64,000 bases of DNA from Alteromonas lipotrueiana (GCF_019249245.1 NZ_JAESDK010000004.1:62001-126000), one strand, 5' to 3'. Positions 1 to 9,300 are shown, numbered from the stretch's first letter. Numbers and translations are program-made. Notes: generated by a model from the letters alone, not told the origin.

Positions 1-171
1 CTGCGACTGGCCATGGTCGGGTAAATCAATACTTAAAATGTTATAGCTTTGCTCAAAGTAACGTTTAATTACAGCCAGATTATCCAGACTTCCAAACAAG
101 CCATGAATCAAAACTAACCAGGGCGCCGTGCTCGACAACTCTGAGGTTTCGTAGTGCAACTTAACATTCAT
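1..171 (-). CDS. Alpha/beta hydrolase (YbfF-like esterase), N-terminal fragment
   Basis: Only the first 57 codons lie in the window; the gene runs off the left edge. The fragment has the start of an alpha/beta hydrolase fold: strand WLVLIHG ending in the oxyanion-hole HG pair, then LFGSLDNL and the second strand ILSIDLPDHGQS, the usual D-x-P/R-x-H-G-x-S segment before the nucleophile region. This pattern is typical of the YbfF acyl-CoA/ester hydrolase group. A GGAG ribosome-binding site lies about 7 nt before the ATG. The catalytic triad is outside the window, so the substrate cannot be judged. Confidence 0.75.
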   Translation of the reverse strand, partial: MNVKLHYETSELSSTAPWLVLIHGLFGSLDNLAVIKRYFEQSYNILSIDLPDHGQSQ

Positions 172-250
172 CAAGAAACTCCGTGCTAAAAGACATGTTG
201 TGATAATCAATAAGTTTCGATACACCAGCGATCTTGAAAGCTAAAAAAAA

Positions 251-290
251 GCCGGTATAAAACAAGATGTTTTAATCGCCGGCTTTTTTA
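251..290 (-). terminator. Hairpin terminator downstream of the H-NS-like gene
   Basis: GCCGG at 251 pairs with CCGGC at 279-283, and the inner TAAAAC/GTTTTA segments also pair, giving a long stem with a small loop. A T-run follows on both strands (A8 before it, T7 after it on the plus strand), so it can act in both directions. It lies just past the stop of the minus-strand H-NS gene. Confidence 0.85.
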
Positions 291-342
291 TTTTTAATTA
301 CAGCTCAAAAGGCTGAGTGCAATGATTTTACTTTAGATGCAA

Positions 343-744
343 CTAAATAGAGAAACTTTGCAGGTCTTTACCGTTTTCAATTGCTTCTTTAAAAACTTTA
401 GGCATCCGGCCAATACCGGTCCATTTATGTTCCTGACCTTCAGCATCTGTTAAAGAATACTTAACGGGTCTTTTTTTACCTGTTTTACGAGGTTGGGCTT
501 TAGTTGACTGACCCGCTTCCAGGTCAGTAACATCTAAACCAGCTTCTTGCATCTGTTGATGTATTTGAGCAATTTTTTCTAACTTTTGTTGCTCTTTCTG
601 TTCATCTTCGGCCGCTTTTTCACGACGTTTTTCAATAATATTTCCAAGTTTTTCCTGAACCGCTTCAAGTTCAGACAAAGACAATTCTTTTACTGCTCCC
701 TGTAAACGTCTTCCATGGGTTAAAATATCTAGAAATTCGCTCAT
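343..744 (-). CDS. hns: H-NS family nucleoid-associated DNA-binding protein
   Basis: A 133-residue protein with the H-NS plan. An N-terminal helical oligomerisation region (residues 1-65, charged coiled coil with EKRREKAAEDEQKEQ) is followed by a basic linker (KTGKKRPVKY, about 87-96) and a C-terminal DNA-binding domain with YSLTDAEGQEHKWTGIGRMP at 96-115. The family silences AT-rich DNA, including horizontally acquired genes, by oligomerising along it. The usual minor-groove prong is Q-G-R; here it reads I111-G112-R113, so the Gln is replaced. Length matches E. coli H-NS (137 aa). It is monocistronic, with its own downstream terminator at 251-290. Confidence 0.92.
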   Translation of the reverse strand: MSEFLDILTHGRRLQGAVKELSLSELEAVQEKLGNIIEKRREKAAEDEQKEQQKLEKIAQIHQQMQEAGLDVTDLEAGQSTKAQPRKTGKKRPVKYSLTDAEGQEHKWTGIGRMPKVFKEAIENGKDLQSFSI

Positions 745-802
745 TTATTAACCTTGCGTTTATTTGTATTCAATACGTAATACATCATAGTTAATTTTTA
801 TT

Positions 803-833
803 AAAAAAAAAAGCAGCGATGTGCTGCTTTTTA
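803..833 (-). terminator. Hairpin terminator after ETF-QO
   Basis: AGCAGC and GCTGCT (812-828) form a stem with loop GATGT. On the minus strand the stem is followed by a run of about ten T. It lies 27 nt past the stop codon of the minus-strand ETF-QO gene. The plus side carries T5, so weak bidirectional action is possible. Confidence 0.85.
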
Positions 834-859
834 ATTAAAGGCAATATAAAAAGATCATT

Positions 860-2506
860 TTACATATTCGGATAATTAGGTCCGCCCGTACCCTCAGGTG
901 TCACCCAGCGAATATTTTGAGAGGGATCTTTAATATCGCACGTTTTACAGTGAATACAATTTTGCGCGTTTATTTGGAAAACATCTTCTCCGTTTTGTTC
1001 AATAACCTCATACACCCCGGCCGGACAGTAACGCTGAGCAGGCTCTGCATACTTCGGTAAATTAACTTTTATAGGTATTTCTTTGTCAATCAATTGTAAG
1101 TGACAGGGCTGATCCTCTTCATGATTTGTATTTGATAGGTATACCGAAGAAGGCTTATCAAAACTTAATTTACCATCGGGTTTGGGGTAATTAATTTTAA
1201 CCGAGTTATCGGCTGTTTTTAACTGAGCGTGATCAGGCGTATTGTCTTTGAGCGTGACCCCCATCATGTTGCCACCAAAAAAGTTCTGCTCGATAGTATT
1301 AAATGCCCCCCCCCAGAAGTTTCCGTACTTGTGAATAGCCGGGCCAAAGTTTCGTGACCGGTATAATTCATCATACAACCAGGAGTTCTTGAGGTTTTCT
1401 GCAAATTGGGTCAGATTTTTAGACTCATTATTATTGGCAATCGCCTCAAATACCGTTTCGGCGGCAATCATGCCTGATTTCATCGCCGTATGATTCCCTT
1501 TTATTTTAGCAAAATTAAGCGTGCCGGCATTGCAGCCAACTAATAAACCCCCCGGAAAATTCATGGTAGGTAATGAATTAAACCCACCTTTTGTAATTGC
1601 TCTGGCACCATAAGACACACGCTTACCTGTTTTAAGGTACTGACTAAATAAAGGGTGATGCTTCAGACGCTGAAATTCGTCATACGGGCTTAAATACGGG
1701 TTGTCGTAATTTAAATCAACAATAAGTCCTACCAGAACCTGGTTATCTTCAGCGTGGTATAAATAGCTACCACCGGTGGCCTCATCAAGCGGCCACCCCG
1801 CAGTATGGATAACTTTTCCAGGCTGATGCAATGCCGGGTCAATATCCCATATTTCTTTAAAACCCAGCGCATAGTGTTGTTCACTCGCGTCTTTATCTAA
1901 AGCAAACTTCTCGTTTAATGTTTTGCCAAGATGGCCACGAGAACCCTCGGCAAATAAGGTATATCTGGCCCGCAAATCCATGCCCGGCATATAACTATCT
2001 TTGTGTTCGCCACTGGCGCTAATGCCCATATCGCCCGTGGAAACACCTGCCACGCTGCCATCGTCATTATAAAGAATATCGGTAGCCGGGAAGCCGGGAA
2101 ATATTTCTACTCCAAGCTCTTCTGCCTGTTCAGCCAGCCAGCGGCACATATTGCCCATTGAGGTAATATAATTGCCTTTATTATGCATTGTTTTAGGCGT
2201 CAGACCGTTAGGCAGTTTTTGTGATGACGTGTCGTCTTTCAATAAATAAATTTCATCTTCGGTTACCGGCGTGGATAACGGCGCTTTACGTTCTTTATGG
2301 TCCGGGAAAAGTTCTTCTAAAGCCCGCGGTTCAAAAACCGCTCCCGATAAAATATGTGCTCCTACTTCAGAGCCTTTTTCTACCACACAAACCATCAGCT
2401 CCTGGCTAGCCTCATTCGCCATTTGCATTAACCGGCATGCTGCAGCCAGACCACTTGGACCAGCCCCAACAATGACAACATCAAAATCCATTGATTCACG
2501 TTCCAT
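860..2506 (-). CDS. Electron transfer flavoprotein-ubiquinone oxidoreductase (ETF-QO)
   Basis: A 548-residue inner-membrane-associated flavoprotein that passes electrons from reduced ETF to ubiquinone, linking acyl-CoA and amino-acid dehydrogenases to the respiratory chain. The N-terminus holds the FAD-binding Rossmann motif VVIVGAGPSGLAAA (GxGxxG). The C-terminus carries the [4Fe-4S] ligands C494, C517, C520 and C523 (CPAG and CIHCKTC). Length is typical of bacterial ETF-QO. The start used gives MERESMDFDV, and a GGAG site lies upstream; MDFDVVIVG five codons in is an alternative. It is divergent from etfBA, its redox partner. The coding strand contains a G9 homopolymer (plus-strand C9 at 1306-1314). 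Confidence 0.96.
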   Translation of the reverse strand: MERESMDFDVVIVGAGPSGLAAACRLMQMANEASQELMVCVVEKGSEVGAHILSGAVFEPRALEELFPDHKERKAPLSTPVTEDEIYLLKDDTSSQKLPNGLTPKTMHNKGNYITSMGNMCRWLAEQAEELGVEIFPGFPATDILYNDDGSVAGVSTGDMGISASGEHKDSYMPGMDLRARYTLFAEGSRGHLGKTLNEKFALDKDASEQHYALGFKEIWDIDPALHQPGKVIHTAGWPLDEATGGSYLYHAEDNQVLVGLIVDLNYDNPYLSPYDEFQRLKHHPLFSQYLKTGKRVSYGARAITKGGFNSLPTMNFPGGLLVGCNAGTLNFAKIKGNHTAMKSGMIAAETVFEAIANNNESKNLTQFAENLKNSWLYDELYRSRNFGPAIHKYGNFWGGAFNTIEQNFFGGNMMGVTLKDNTPDHAQLKTADNSVKINYPKPDGKLSFDKPSSVYLSNTNHEEDQPCHLQLIDKEIPIKVNLPKYAEPAQRYCPAGVYEVIEQNGEDVFQINAQNCIHCKTCDIKDPSQNIRWVTPEGTGGPNYPNM

Positions 2507-2529
2507 ACAGGCTCCTTAAAAATTTTCGT

Positions 2530-2543
2530 TATAGTGCACTATA
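2530..2543. promoter_or_regulatory. Perfect 14-bp palindrome in the ETF-QO promoter region
   Basis: TATAGTGCACTATA is a perfect inverted repeat about 25 nt upstream of the ETF-QO start, where an operator would overlap the promoter or leader. The cognate regulator is unknown. Confidence 0.45.
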
Positions 2544-2586
2544 GGTGAAACAAATAATGCGAAGTGTCAAAAACTTGTAAATTAAA

Positions 2587-2603
2587 TACCGTTCTGAACG
2601 GTA
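2587..2603. promoter_or_regulatory. 17-bp palindromic operator-like site between ETF-QO and etfB
   Basis: TACCGTTCTGAACGGTA is a perfect palindrome around a central T. Its shape (8-bp arms, odd centre) is like TetR-family operators of fatty-acid metabolism, but I cannot name the regulator from sequence alone. Confidence 0.5.
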
Positions 2604-2609
2604 ATGCAG

Positions 2610-2627
2610 GTTGACGTTTACGTCAAC
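2610..2627. promoter_or_regulatory. LiuR-like operator, site 1
   Basis: GTTGACGTTTACGTCAAC is an 18-bp near-perfect palindrome with one central mismatch. It shares the ACGT-N2-ACGT core with the site at 2649. Such sites resemble the motif described by comparative genomics for LiuR, a MerR-family regulator of branched-chain amino acid and ETF genes in marine gammaproteobacteria. The assignment to LiuR is from memory of that motif and is inference. Confidence 0.55.
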
Positions 2628-2648
2628 AGGAAGTAGATTGCTGATAAG

Positions 2649-2664
2649 TTTACGTTAACGTAAA
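2649..2664. promoter_or_regulatory. LiuR-like operator, site 2
   Basis: TTTACGTTAACGTAAA is a perfect 16-bp palindrome 38 bp from the previous ACGT-type site and upstream of etfB. It is the closest match here to the LiuR consensus as I recall it. A weaker relative, GTTTTACGTTAAAAC, follows at 2685-2699 as 6-bp arms around CGT. Confidence 0.6.
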
Positions 2665-2796
2665 GGTTGTAAATATTCTTCATTGTTTTACGTTAAAACG
2701 GGGTAAAACGATGAGGCGGCATCAGTATTAAGTTATCTGATGAATTCAGACCAAGGTGCTAAGTCACCGGCAAACACTCACATCTTGAGGTAAGAA

Positions 2797-3546
2797 ATGA
2801 AAATACTTGTACCGGTCAAGCGTGCCATTGACTACAACGTAAAAGTGCGGGTAAAAGCTGATAACTCGGGCGTTGATCTCACTAACGCTAAAATGGCGAT
2901 TAATCCCTTTTGTGAAATTGCGGTAGAAGAAGCCGTGCGCCTGAAAGAAAAAGGCATCGCTGAAGAAGTTGTCGTTGTTTCGGTTGGCAATAAAAGCTGT
3001 CAGGAACAAATAAGAACGGCACTGGCGCTTGGGGCAGACCGTGGTATCCAAATTGACACTGACGAATCACTGGATTCACTTCAAATTGCTAAGTTATTAG
3101 CTAAAGTAGTAGAAAAAGAAGCGCCTAAAATGGTGATTCTTGGTAAGCAAAGCATAGACTCTGACAATAACCAAACCGGGCAAATGCTGGCAGCATTAAC
3201 CAACATGCCTCAAGGCACATTCGCTTCGCAGGTTGAAGTAGACGGTGATTCGGTTAAGGTTACCCGCGAAATTGATGGTGGCCTGCAAACTATCGCGCTA
3301 ACGTTACCCGCTGTGGTTACCACCGATCTTCGCCTTAATGAACCTCGTTATGCATCATTGCCAAACATCATGAAAGCGAAGCGTAAGCCATTAGATGTTA
3401 TGCCAGCCAGTGATTTTGGTGTTGAGTTAACCTCTAATGTCAAAGTCATAAAAGTTGAAGCGCCAGCGCAGCGTAAGGGCGGCGTAAAAGTAGCAGATGT
3501 AGCTGAATTAGTAGATAAGCTTAAAAACGAAGCGAAGGTGATCTGA
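2797..3546 (+). CDS. etfB: Electron transfer flavoprotein beta subunit
   Basis: A 249-residue ETF beta subunit that, with EtfA, forms the soluble FAD/AMP heterodimer accepting electrons from acyl-CoA and related dehydrogenases. It opens with [20 protein letters not shown] and has the expected [18 protein letters not shown] helix, the [10 protein letters not shown] segment and the [18 protein letters not shown] signature near residue 115. Length equals the family norm. A strong GAGGTAAG ribosome-binding site precedes the ATG. Its stop codon shares one base with the etfA start, so the two are translationally coupled. Upstream lies the palindrome cluster at 2530-2699, suggesting regulation by catabolic repressors. 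Confidence 0.97.
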   Translation: MKILVPVKRAIDYNVKVRVKADNSGVDLTNAKMAINPFCEIAVEEAVRLKEKGIAEEVVVVSVGNKSCQEQIRTALALGADRGIQIDTDESLDSLQIAKLLAKVVEKEAPKMVILGKQSIDSDNNQTGQMLAALTNMPQGTFASQVEVDGDSVKVTREIDGGLQTIALTLPAVVTTDLRLNEPRYASLPNIMKAKRKPLDVMPASDFGVELTSNVKVIKVEAPAQRKGGVKVADVAELVDKLKNEAKVI

Positions 3547-4472
3547 TGACTGTTTTAGTATATGCCGAGCACGATAACAGCCAGTTAAAGTCGGAAACGG
3601 CCAAACTGGTGCACGCTGCCACGAAAATTGGTGGCGATATTCATGTTTTGGTTGCTGGGAGCAACTGCGAAGGTATCGCATCTGAAGCTGCGAAAATTGA
3701 TGATGTTGCAAAGGTTTTGCTTGTTGATAATGAAAACTTTGAGCATCAGTTGGCTGAAAATACCGCTGACCTGCTAGTAGAAATTGGCAAAGACTACAGT
3801 CATATTTTGGCTAGCGCCTCAACTACGGGTAAGAATTTTATGCCCCGTGTAGCAGCGCTATTAGATGTTGCCCAATTGTCTGATGTTATCGGCGTTGAAT
3901 CTGATGACACCTTCGTGAGGCCAATTTACGCCGGTAACGCAATAGCCACGGTTCAGTCTTCAGATTCAATCAAAGTACTGACTGTACGTGCCTCAGCATT
4001 TGATGCCCAGGCAACAGGTAATAATGCTGAGATTGAGAAGCTGGATAAAGGCTCAGAGGCCAAAGGTGTTTCGTTTGTTGGCGAAGAGCTTACCGAATCT
4101 GAACGTCCTGAATTAGGGGCAGCCGAGATAGTCATTTCTGGCGGCCGCGGAATGCAAAATGGTGAGAACTTTGCTCTGCTTGAAGGGATTGCCGACAAAC
4201 TAGGCGCCGCTATCGGTGCCTCACGAGCCGCAGTGGATGCAGGGTTTGTGCCTAACGACATGCAGGTTGGACAAACCGGTAAAATTGTAGCGCCTCAGCT
4301 GTATATTGCTGTGGGTATTTCAGGTGCAATTCAGCATCTTGCCGGTATGAAAGACTCTAAAGTTATCGTGGCAATAAACAAAGACGAAGAAGCTCCTATA
4401 TTTCAGGTGGCCGACTATGGTCTGGTGGGTGATTTATTTGATATTTTACCCGAACTTGAAAAGTCTGTTTAA
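3546..4472 (+). CDS. etfA: Electron transfer flavoprotein alpha subunit
   Basis: A 308-residue ETF alpha subunit, partner of EtfB and electron donor to the ETF-QO encoded divergently. The C-terminal FAD domain is clear: [29 protein letters not shown] helix (around residues 197-220), the [21 protein letters not shown] segment and the [20 protein letters not shown] signature. Length is standard. TGATG overlap with etfB makes a two-gene operon that ends at the hairpin terminator at 4484-4512. Confidence 0.97.
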   Translation: MTVLVYAEHDNSQLKSETAKLVHAATKIGGDIHVLVAGSNCEGIASEAAKIDDVAKVLLVDNENFEHQLAENTADLLVEIGKDYSHILASASTTGKNFMPRVAALLDVAQLSDVIGVESDDTFVRPIYAGNAIATVQSSDSIKVLTVRASAFDAQATGNNAEIEKLDKGSEAKGVSFVGEELTESERPELGAAEIVISGGRGMQNGENFALLEGIADKLGAAIGASRAAVDAGFVPNDMQVGQTGKIVAPQLYIAVGISGAIQHLAGMKDSKVIVAINKDEEAPIFQVADYGLVGDLFDILPELEKSV

Positions 4473-4483
4473 TTACCAACTGC

Positions 4484-4512
4484 GGGACAAGTCTTAAGCT
4501 TGTCCCCTTTTT
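4484..4512 (+). terminator. Hairpin terminator after etfA
   Basis: GGGACAAG (4484-4491) pairs with CTTGTCCC (4499-4506) around a 7-nt loop, followed by C and T5. It overlaps by two bases the stop codon of the convergent CBM48-like gene. Confidence 0.88.
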
Positions 4513-4819
4513 ATACCCGCACTACCGAATTATCTTCATTGCTTAACGGCGAACGCTGATAACCATCTGCTTCCCAGTCATTTTCCCAGCTTTTATTGTC
4601 CAGTAAATAACGAAATGCGTAGGTATGTTCGATATCAAGCGTAATGGTCTGCGTAAAGTCTCCGTTTTTTAAATGTCGCATAGGAGATACTGCTTCATTC
4701 CACTGATTGAAGTCGCCCACCAACTTTGCAGTTTTTGTCTGGCCGGCTTCCTTAGCTTTAAGTCTAAAGGTGACCTTGCAAACGGGTTTGGTTTTCAGAT
4801 ACTGTTTTTTAAGACTCAT
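4511..4819 (-). CDS. Single-domain glycogen-binding (CBM48/isoamylase early-set) protein
   Basis: A 102-residue protein made almost entirely of one early-set/AMPK-type glycogen-binding domain. Strand VTFRLKAKEAGQTKTAKLVGDFNQWN carries the family's G-D-F-N-x-W signature, followed by MRHLKNGDFTQTITLD and YAFRYLLDNKSWENDWEAD. CBM48 domains usually sit in front of glycogen-branching or debranching enzymes; here no catalytic domain is present and no glycogen enzyme is nearby. A small independent carbohydrate-binding or regulatory protein is the likely role, with the partner unknown. It is convergent with etfA. Confidence 0.75.
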   Translation of the reverse strand: MSLKKQYLKTKPVCKVTFRLKAKEAGQTKTAKLVGDFNQWNEAVSPMRHLKNGDFTQTITLDIEHTYAFRYLLDNKSWENDWEADGYQRSPLSNEDNSVVRV

Positions 4820-5051
4820 AAGATGCGTTCCGTGGCAGAATTTACATCTAATAAATTACGATTAAAAAGTAACCAAATCAAGCGCGTTCATACTTTTTTC
4901 AGCAAATTATTTTATCCATGGTCGGGATATAATAGAAAATAATATAAATGATCATATTTATTAACAGTTTTATACAAGCCTTTAAAGAAAAGACGCGGTA
5001 GACTCTGATTACAAAAATAAAAACGCTTTATTTATCTGAAAAATAGAGCCG

Positions 5052-5069
5052 CAGTGATTCAGCTCACTG
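5052..5069. promoter_or_regulatory. Inverted repeat in the leader of the RND efflux operon
   Basis: CAGTGA and TCACTG are perfect 6-bp arms around TTCAGC, lying 27-44 nt before the chosen ATG of the adaptor gene. It could be a repressor operator or a leader hairpin. Its position also argues against the upstream in-frame GTG at 5054 as the true start. Confidence 0.3.
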
Positions 5070-5095
5070 ATGTTTTCAAAGGGAATAGACATAGA

Positions 5096-6316
5096 ATGAA
5101 AAATGCTGTTTGGACCAAGGCGGGAATACCCCTGGTCATTGTCCTCGTTGCTATAATCTCCGCCGTGGTTTTAATTGCAAGTAAAGAACCACCGCCTATC
5201 GAGCCTGCACAAACAAAAGCATTTCTGGTTGATGCTAAACCAGTAAATCGCGAACCGGTTACTTTTTCTGTACGTTCTCAAGGCAATGTTGTTCCCTTTC
5301 ACCGCACCAACCTTAGTGCCCAGGTAAGTGGCAAGGTGGTCGATATAGCAGATAGTTATGTGGTGGGCGGCATGTTTGAAAAAGGCGAGGTGCTGATATC
5401 GCTCGAACCCGATGATTACCTGACTGAGATTAGTTTGGCTGAAGCTCAGCTTGCACAGGCCCAGGCCGCACTTTCTGAAGAAATTGCCCGAGGGCAGGTT
5501 GCAAAAACCGAATGGCAGTCAGTTAATTCTGGGGTCCCGCCTGAACTAGGCTTACGTAAACCCCAACTGGCGCGCGAGCAGGCGAATGTAAAAGCAGCGA
5601 CAGCCCGGCTTGATCGCGCAAAACGTAATTTAGAGCGAACCAAAATCAGAGCACCTTATAATGGCCTGGTGGTTTCTCGCAACATTGATATTGGTCAGTT
5701 TGTTGCTATCGGTAGTGCATTAGGCACCATCTATAGTACGGACATTGCCGAAATAAGAATGCCGGTGGGCGATAGTGAAATGGCATTCATTGATTTAGCC
5801 GACGGCATAGATACCAGTGACAATGTTGTGCTTAACGCTCGGGTTAATGGCGCCTCGACTCAATGGACAGCGAATCTGGTGCGCAGTGAAGGCGTATTGG
5901 ATGAAGCAAGTCGGGTAAGCTACCTGGTAGCACAATTAGCAGACCCATATCACCGTAACAGCAATTCTAATCAACCCGTATTGCGCTTTGGTCAATTTGT
6001 AGAAGCTGAGATTACCGCGTCAAAACAACGAGATTTGTTCGTACTTCCGCGCAGTGTACTGCGGTTTGATCAGACTGTGTTAACGGTAAATTCAGACAAC
6101 GAAATTCAAATTAAACCCGTAGAGGTAGCACGTACAGATGCTGACCACGTCTTTATTGCCGATGGTCTTGAAGAAGGAGAGCAAATTGTACTTAGTGCCG
6201 TGCCTAATCCTTATAACGGCATGAAAGTGCGTTTACCCGGTGAAAGTACTGACACCCCTGGTGCGATAAGTCAGGACATCGCTGATGAAAAAGACGCTGT
6301 GTCGGTAGAGGAATAG
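5096..6316 (+). CDS. RND efflux periplasmic adaptor subunit (HlyD/MFP family)
   Basis: A 406-residue membrane-fusion protein that joins an inner-membrane RND pump to an outer-membrane channel. A single N-terminal anchor (about residues 10-29, IPLVIVLVAIISAVVLIA) is followed by the biotinyl-lipoyl half-motif SGKVVDIADSYVVGG, a coiled-coil hairpin rich in A/Q/E (about 118-190), the second lipoyl half KIRAPYNGLVV, and beta-barrel and membrane-proximal regions. The ATG at 5096, preceded by AAAGGGAA, is preferred over an in-frame GTG at 5054 that falls inside an inverted repeat. The pump gene follows after 4 nt; no outer-membrane factor gene is present, so a shared TolC is likely. Confidence 0.88.
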   Translation: MKNAVWTKAGIPLVIVLVAIISAVVLIASKEPPPIEPAQTKAFLVDAKPVNREPVTFSVRSQGNVVPFHRTNLSAQVSGKVVDIADSYVVGGMFEKGEVLISLEPDDYLTEISLAEAQLAQAQAALSEEIARGQVAKTEWQSVNSGVPPELGLRKPQLAREQANVKAATARLDRAKRNLERTKIRAPYNGLVVSRNIDIGQFVAIGSALGTIYSTDIAEIRMPVGDSEMAFIDLADGIDTSDNVVLNARVNGASTQWTANLVRSEGVLDEASRVSYLVAQLADPYHRNSNSNQPVLRFGQFVEAEITASKQRDLFVLPRSVLRFDQTVLTVNSDNEIQIKPVEVARTDADHVFIADGLEEGEQIVLSAVPNPYNGMKVRLPGESTDTPGAISQDIADEKDAVSVEE

Positions 6317-6320
6317 CCTG

Positions 6321-9300
6321 ATGAGCAAAATAGACACGCACAAAGGCATAATTGCCTGGTTTGCCAGAAATAATGTGGCCTCTAACCTGCTAATGTGGGT
6401 GCTGCTTATCGGCGGTTTGTTCAGCGCCTTTGCTATTCAAAAACAAATATTTCCGCCAATAGAAATCAATATCGTTAGTGTTCGGGTGCCTTATCTGGGT
6501 GCAGCACCTCAAGAAGTTGAAGAAGGTGTTTTACTTAAGATAGAAGAAGCAATAGAAAATATTGAGGGAATAAAGAAAATCACGTCCACGGCTCAGGAAG
6601 GGCTGGGCACTGTAACGGTAGAAGTTGAAGAGAATTACGACGTTCAGGAAGTGCTGGACGAAATGAAAGTACAGGTAGATGCCATACCTAGCTTTCCGGG
6701 AAATACTGAAAAGCCGATAATCTATCGGCAAAAAATTCAGTCAGATGTTATTTGGGTGTCGGTGTATGGCGATGCCAGTGAGCGGGAGCTAAAAGAGTTT
6801 GCCAAACAAATTCGCGATGATATTGCGAATTTGGACGGGGTTACCAGCGTTAATGTTGTCGGAGCCCGCGACTATGAAGTATCGATAGAACTTTCTGAAA
6901 AAGATTTGCAAAAATACAATCTGACCTTTTCTGAAGTCGTCAGTATGGTGAGGCAATCCAGTGTTGACTTGCCCGGCGGCTCTATTCGCACGGATAACGG
7001 CGATATTTTATTACGTACTAAAGGTCAGGCTTACACCGGCTGGGACTTTGCGCAGCTAACCCTGCTTACCAGTAACGACGGTACCCGTGTTCGGTTAGGT
7101 GATGTTGCCACTATTAACGATGGCTTTGTTGAAGACAACAGATTTGCGTATTTTGACGGCAAACCTGCAGTAAGTATGCGGATTCAGGCGGTCGGCGATC
7201 AAAATGCGTTAGAGATATCTGAGCAGGTTAACAACTACATTGCCGAAAACAGCCCGGACTTTCCTGCCCATTTGAATGCGGATACATGGGGTGATGTATC
7301 TTTCTATCTTAAAGACCGACTCAATATGATGCTTGAAAACATGGGTTTCGGCGCATTATTGGTTTTTATTGTATTGTCGTTATTTTTGCGGGTAAAACTG
7401 GCGTTCTGGGTTATCTGGGGCCTGCCGGTTTGCTTCTTAGGGGCGATTTTAGTCATGCCAATGGAGTTTGTCGGCGTATCGATAAACTTGCTAAGTTTGT
7501 TCGCATTTATCCTGGTATTAGGCATTGTTGTTGACGATGCTATTATTATGGGCGAATCAGCCTATACCGAAATAGACACTAAAGGCCACTCGACCGATAA
7601 CGTTATTGCGGGGGTCAAAAAGGTTGCCATGCCGGCCACATTCGGGGTGTTAACTACCATTGCAGCGTTTACCCCAATGCTAATGGTGTCGGGCCCATTT
7701 GGGGTTATCTGGAAGTCTATAGGCTGGGTGGTTATTGTTTGTCTGGTGTTTTCACTGATTGAGTCAAAACTAATTTTACCTGCGCACTTAGTGCACATGA
7801 AACTCAGTAAGCCAGACCCGGCCAAACAAAATCGTTTTCAGCGGTTTCGTAATATATTTAGCGAAGGTATAAAGCGATTTATTACTAATCAATACGCGCC
7901 ATTTTTAGCAAAAGCGGTACGTAACCGCTATACCACTTTAGCGTCCTTTGTGGCGATGCTCATTTTGACCATTGGCTTATTCGCCGGAGGGATTGTCCGG
8001 TTTGTATTCTTCCCCGATATTCCCAGCGACTTTATGTCGGCCAGCTTTGAGTTAGAACCAGGATCATCGTTGAATCAGCGTGACAAAGCTTTGAAAGAAA
8101 TGCTGGCGGCGATGCATAAAATGAACGATAACATTGAAAAAGAAACGGGCACAGGGGTTATTGAACATGCTATTGCGTTTGATAATGGCAACCTCGGCGG
8201 CGAGGTTTTTGTAGAACTTAGCAAAGGAGAAACCCGTGAGCTGCCGGACTATGAGATACATCAGCGCTGGCGCGAGCAAATGCCGGAAATTCCGGGAGTT
8301 AAAACATTAAACATCGGTTCAGGTGATGGCTTTGGCGGGCCGGATATGAGCTTTGAGTTTACTTCATCTGAGATAGATTCATTGCAAGCGGCGGCTCAGG
8401 AGCTTAAAGCACGTTTGGCTGATTACGAAGGTCTAAGTGATATTAATGATTCTTTTGCCGGAGGCAGTGATGAAATTCAATTGTCACTAAAACCTCAGGC
8501 GGACGCATTAGGTATTAGTTTGCAGCAATTAGGGCAGCAGGTGCGTTACGGCTTTTATGGGGCAGAGGTACAGCGTTTACAGCGCGATGACGAAGAAGTT
8601 AAAGTGATGGTTCGTTATCCGCAAGAGGCGCGAAACTCTATTGAATACCTTGAAGACATGCGTGTACGTGCGCCTAATGGCGACGACATTCCTTTTGAAG
8701 AAGTCGGAAAAATTGACTTAGGTGAAGGCTTTTCTTCTATTGTCAGAGTGGATGGCAGGCGTTCGATTACGGTTAGCGCAAAGGTGGACAAAACCACTTT
8801 AGATCCCGGCGAAGTCACCCGCGATGTAGTAATGACGGTGATCCCACAAATTATGGAACGATACCCAACCGTAGACTTCCAGCTGCAGGGAAATTCAAAA
8901 GAACAGCAAGAGGCATTGTTAAGTATGTTTCAGGGACTGCTGTTTGCGTTATTCGCTATCTATGCTCTGCTGGCCATACCGCTACGTTCTTACACTCAGC
9001 CATTTATCATCATGGCGGTAATTCCGTTTGGGGTAGTGGGCGCAATTGTAGGACACCTGGTACTGGATATGGCAGTAAGCTCGCTTTCACTTTGCGGGAT
9101 CATTGCCCTGTCAGGCGTAGTGGTAAACGACAGCTTAATTATGGTTGATTTTGTTAACCGTGCCCGGGCTGAAGGTCATCGTTTAATAGATGCCGCGATA
9201 AGTGCAGGAACTCAGCGTTTTCGTCCTATCATTTTAACCTCGCTCACCACGTTTATGGGGCTAATGCCGATTGTTTTTGAGCGTAGTTTGCAGGCTCAGA

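Noticed and set aside
4673..4942. 89-residue plus-strand frame across the CBM48-like gene start
   Set aside because: Antisense to a recognisable domain and extends into the promoter of the efflux operon; Cys/Phe-rich composition is not protein-like.
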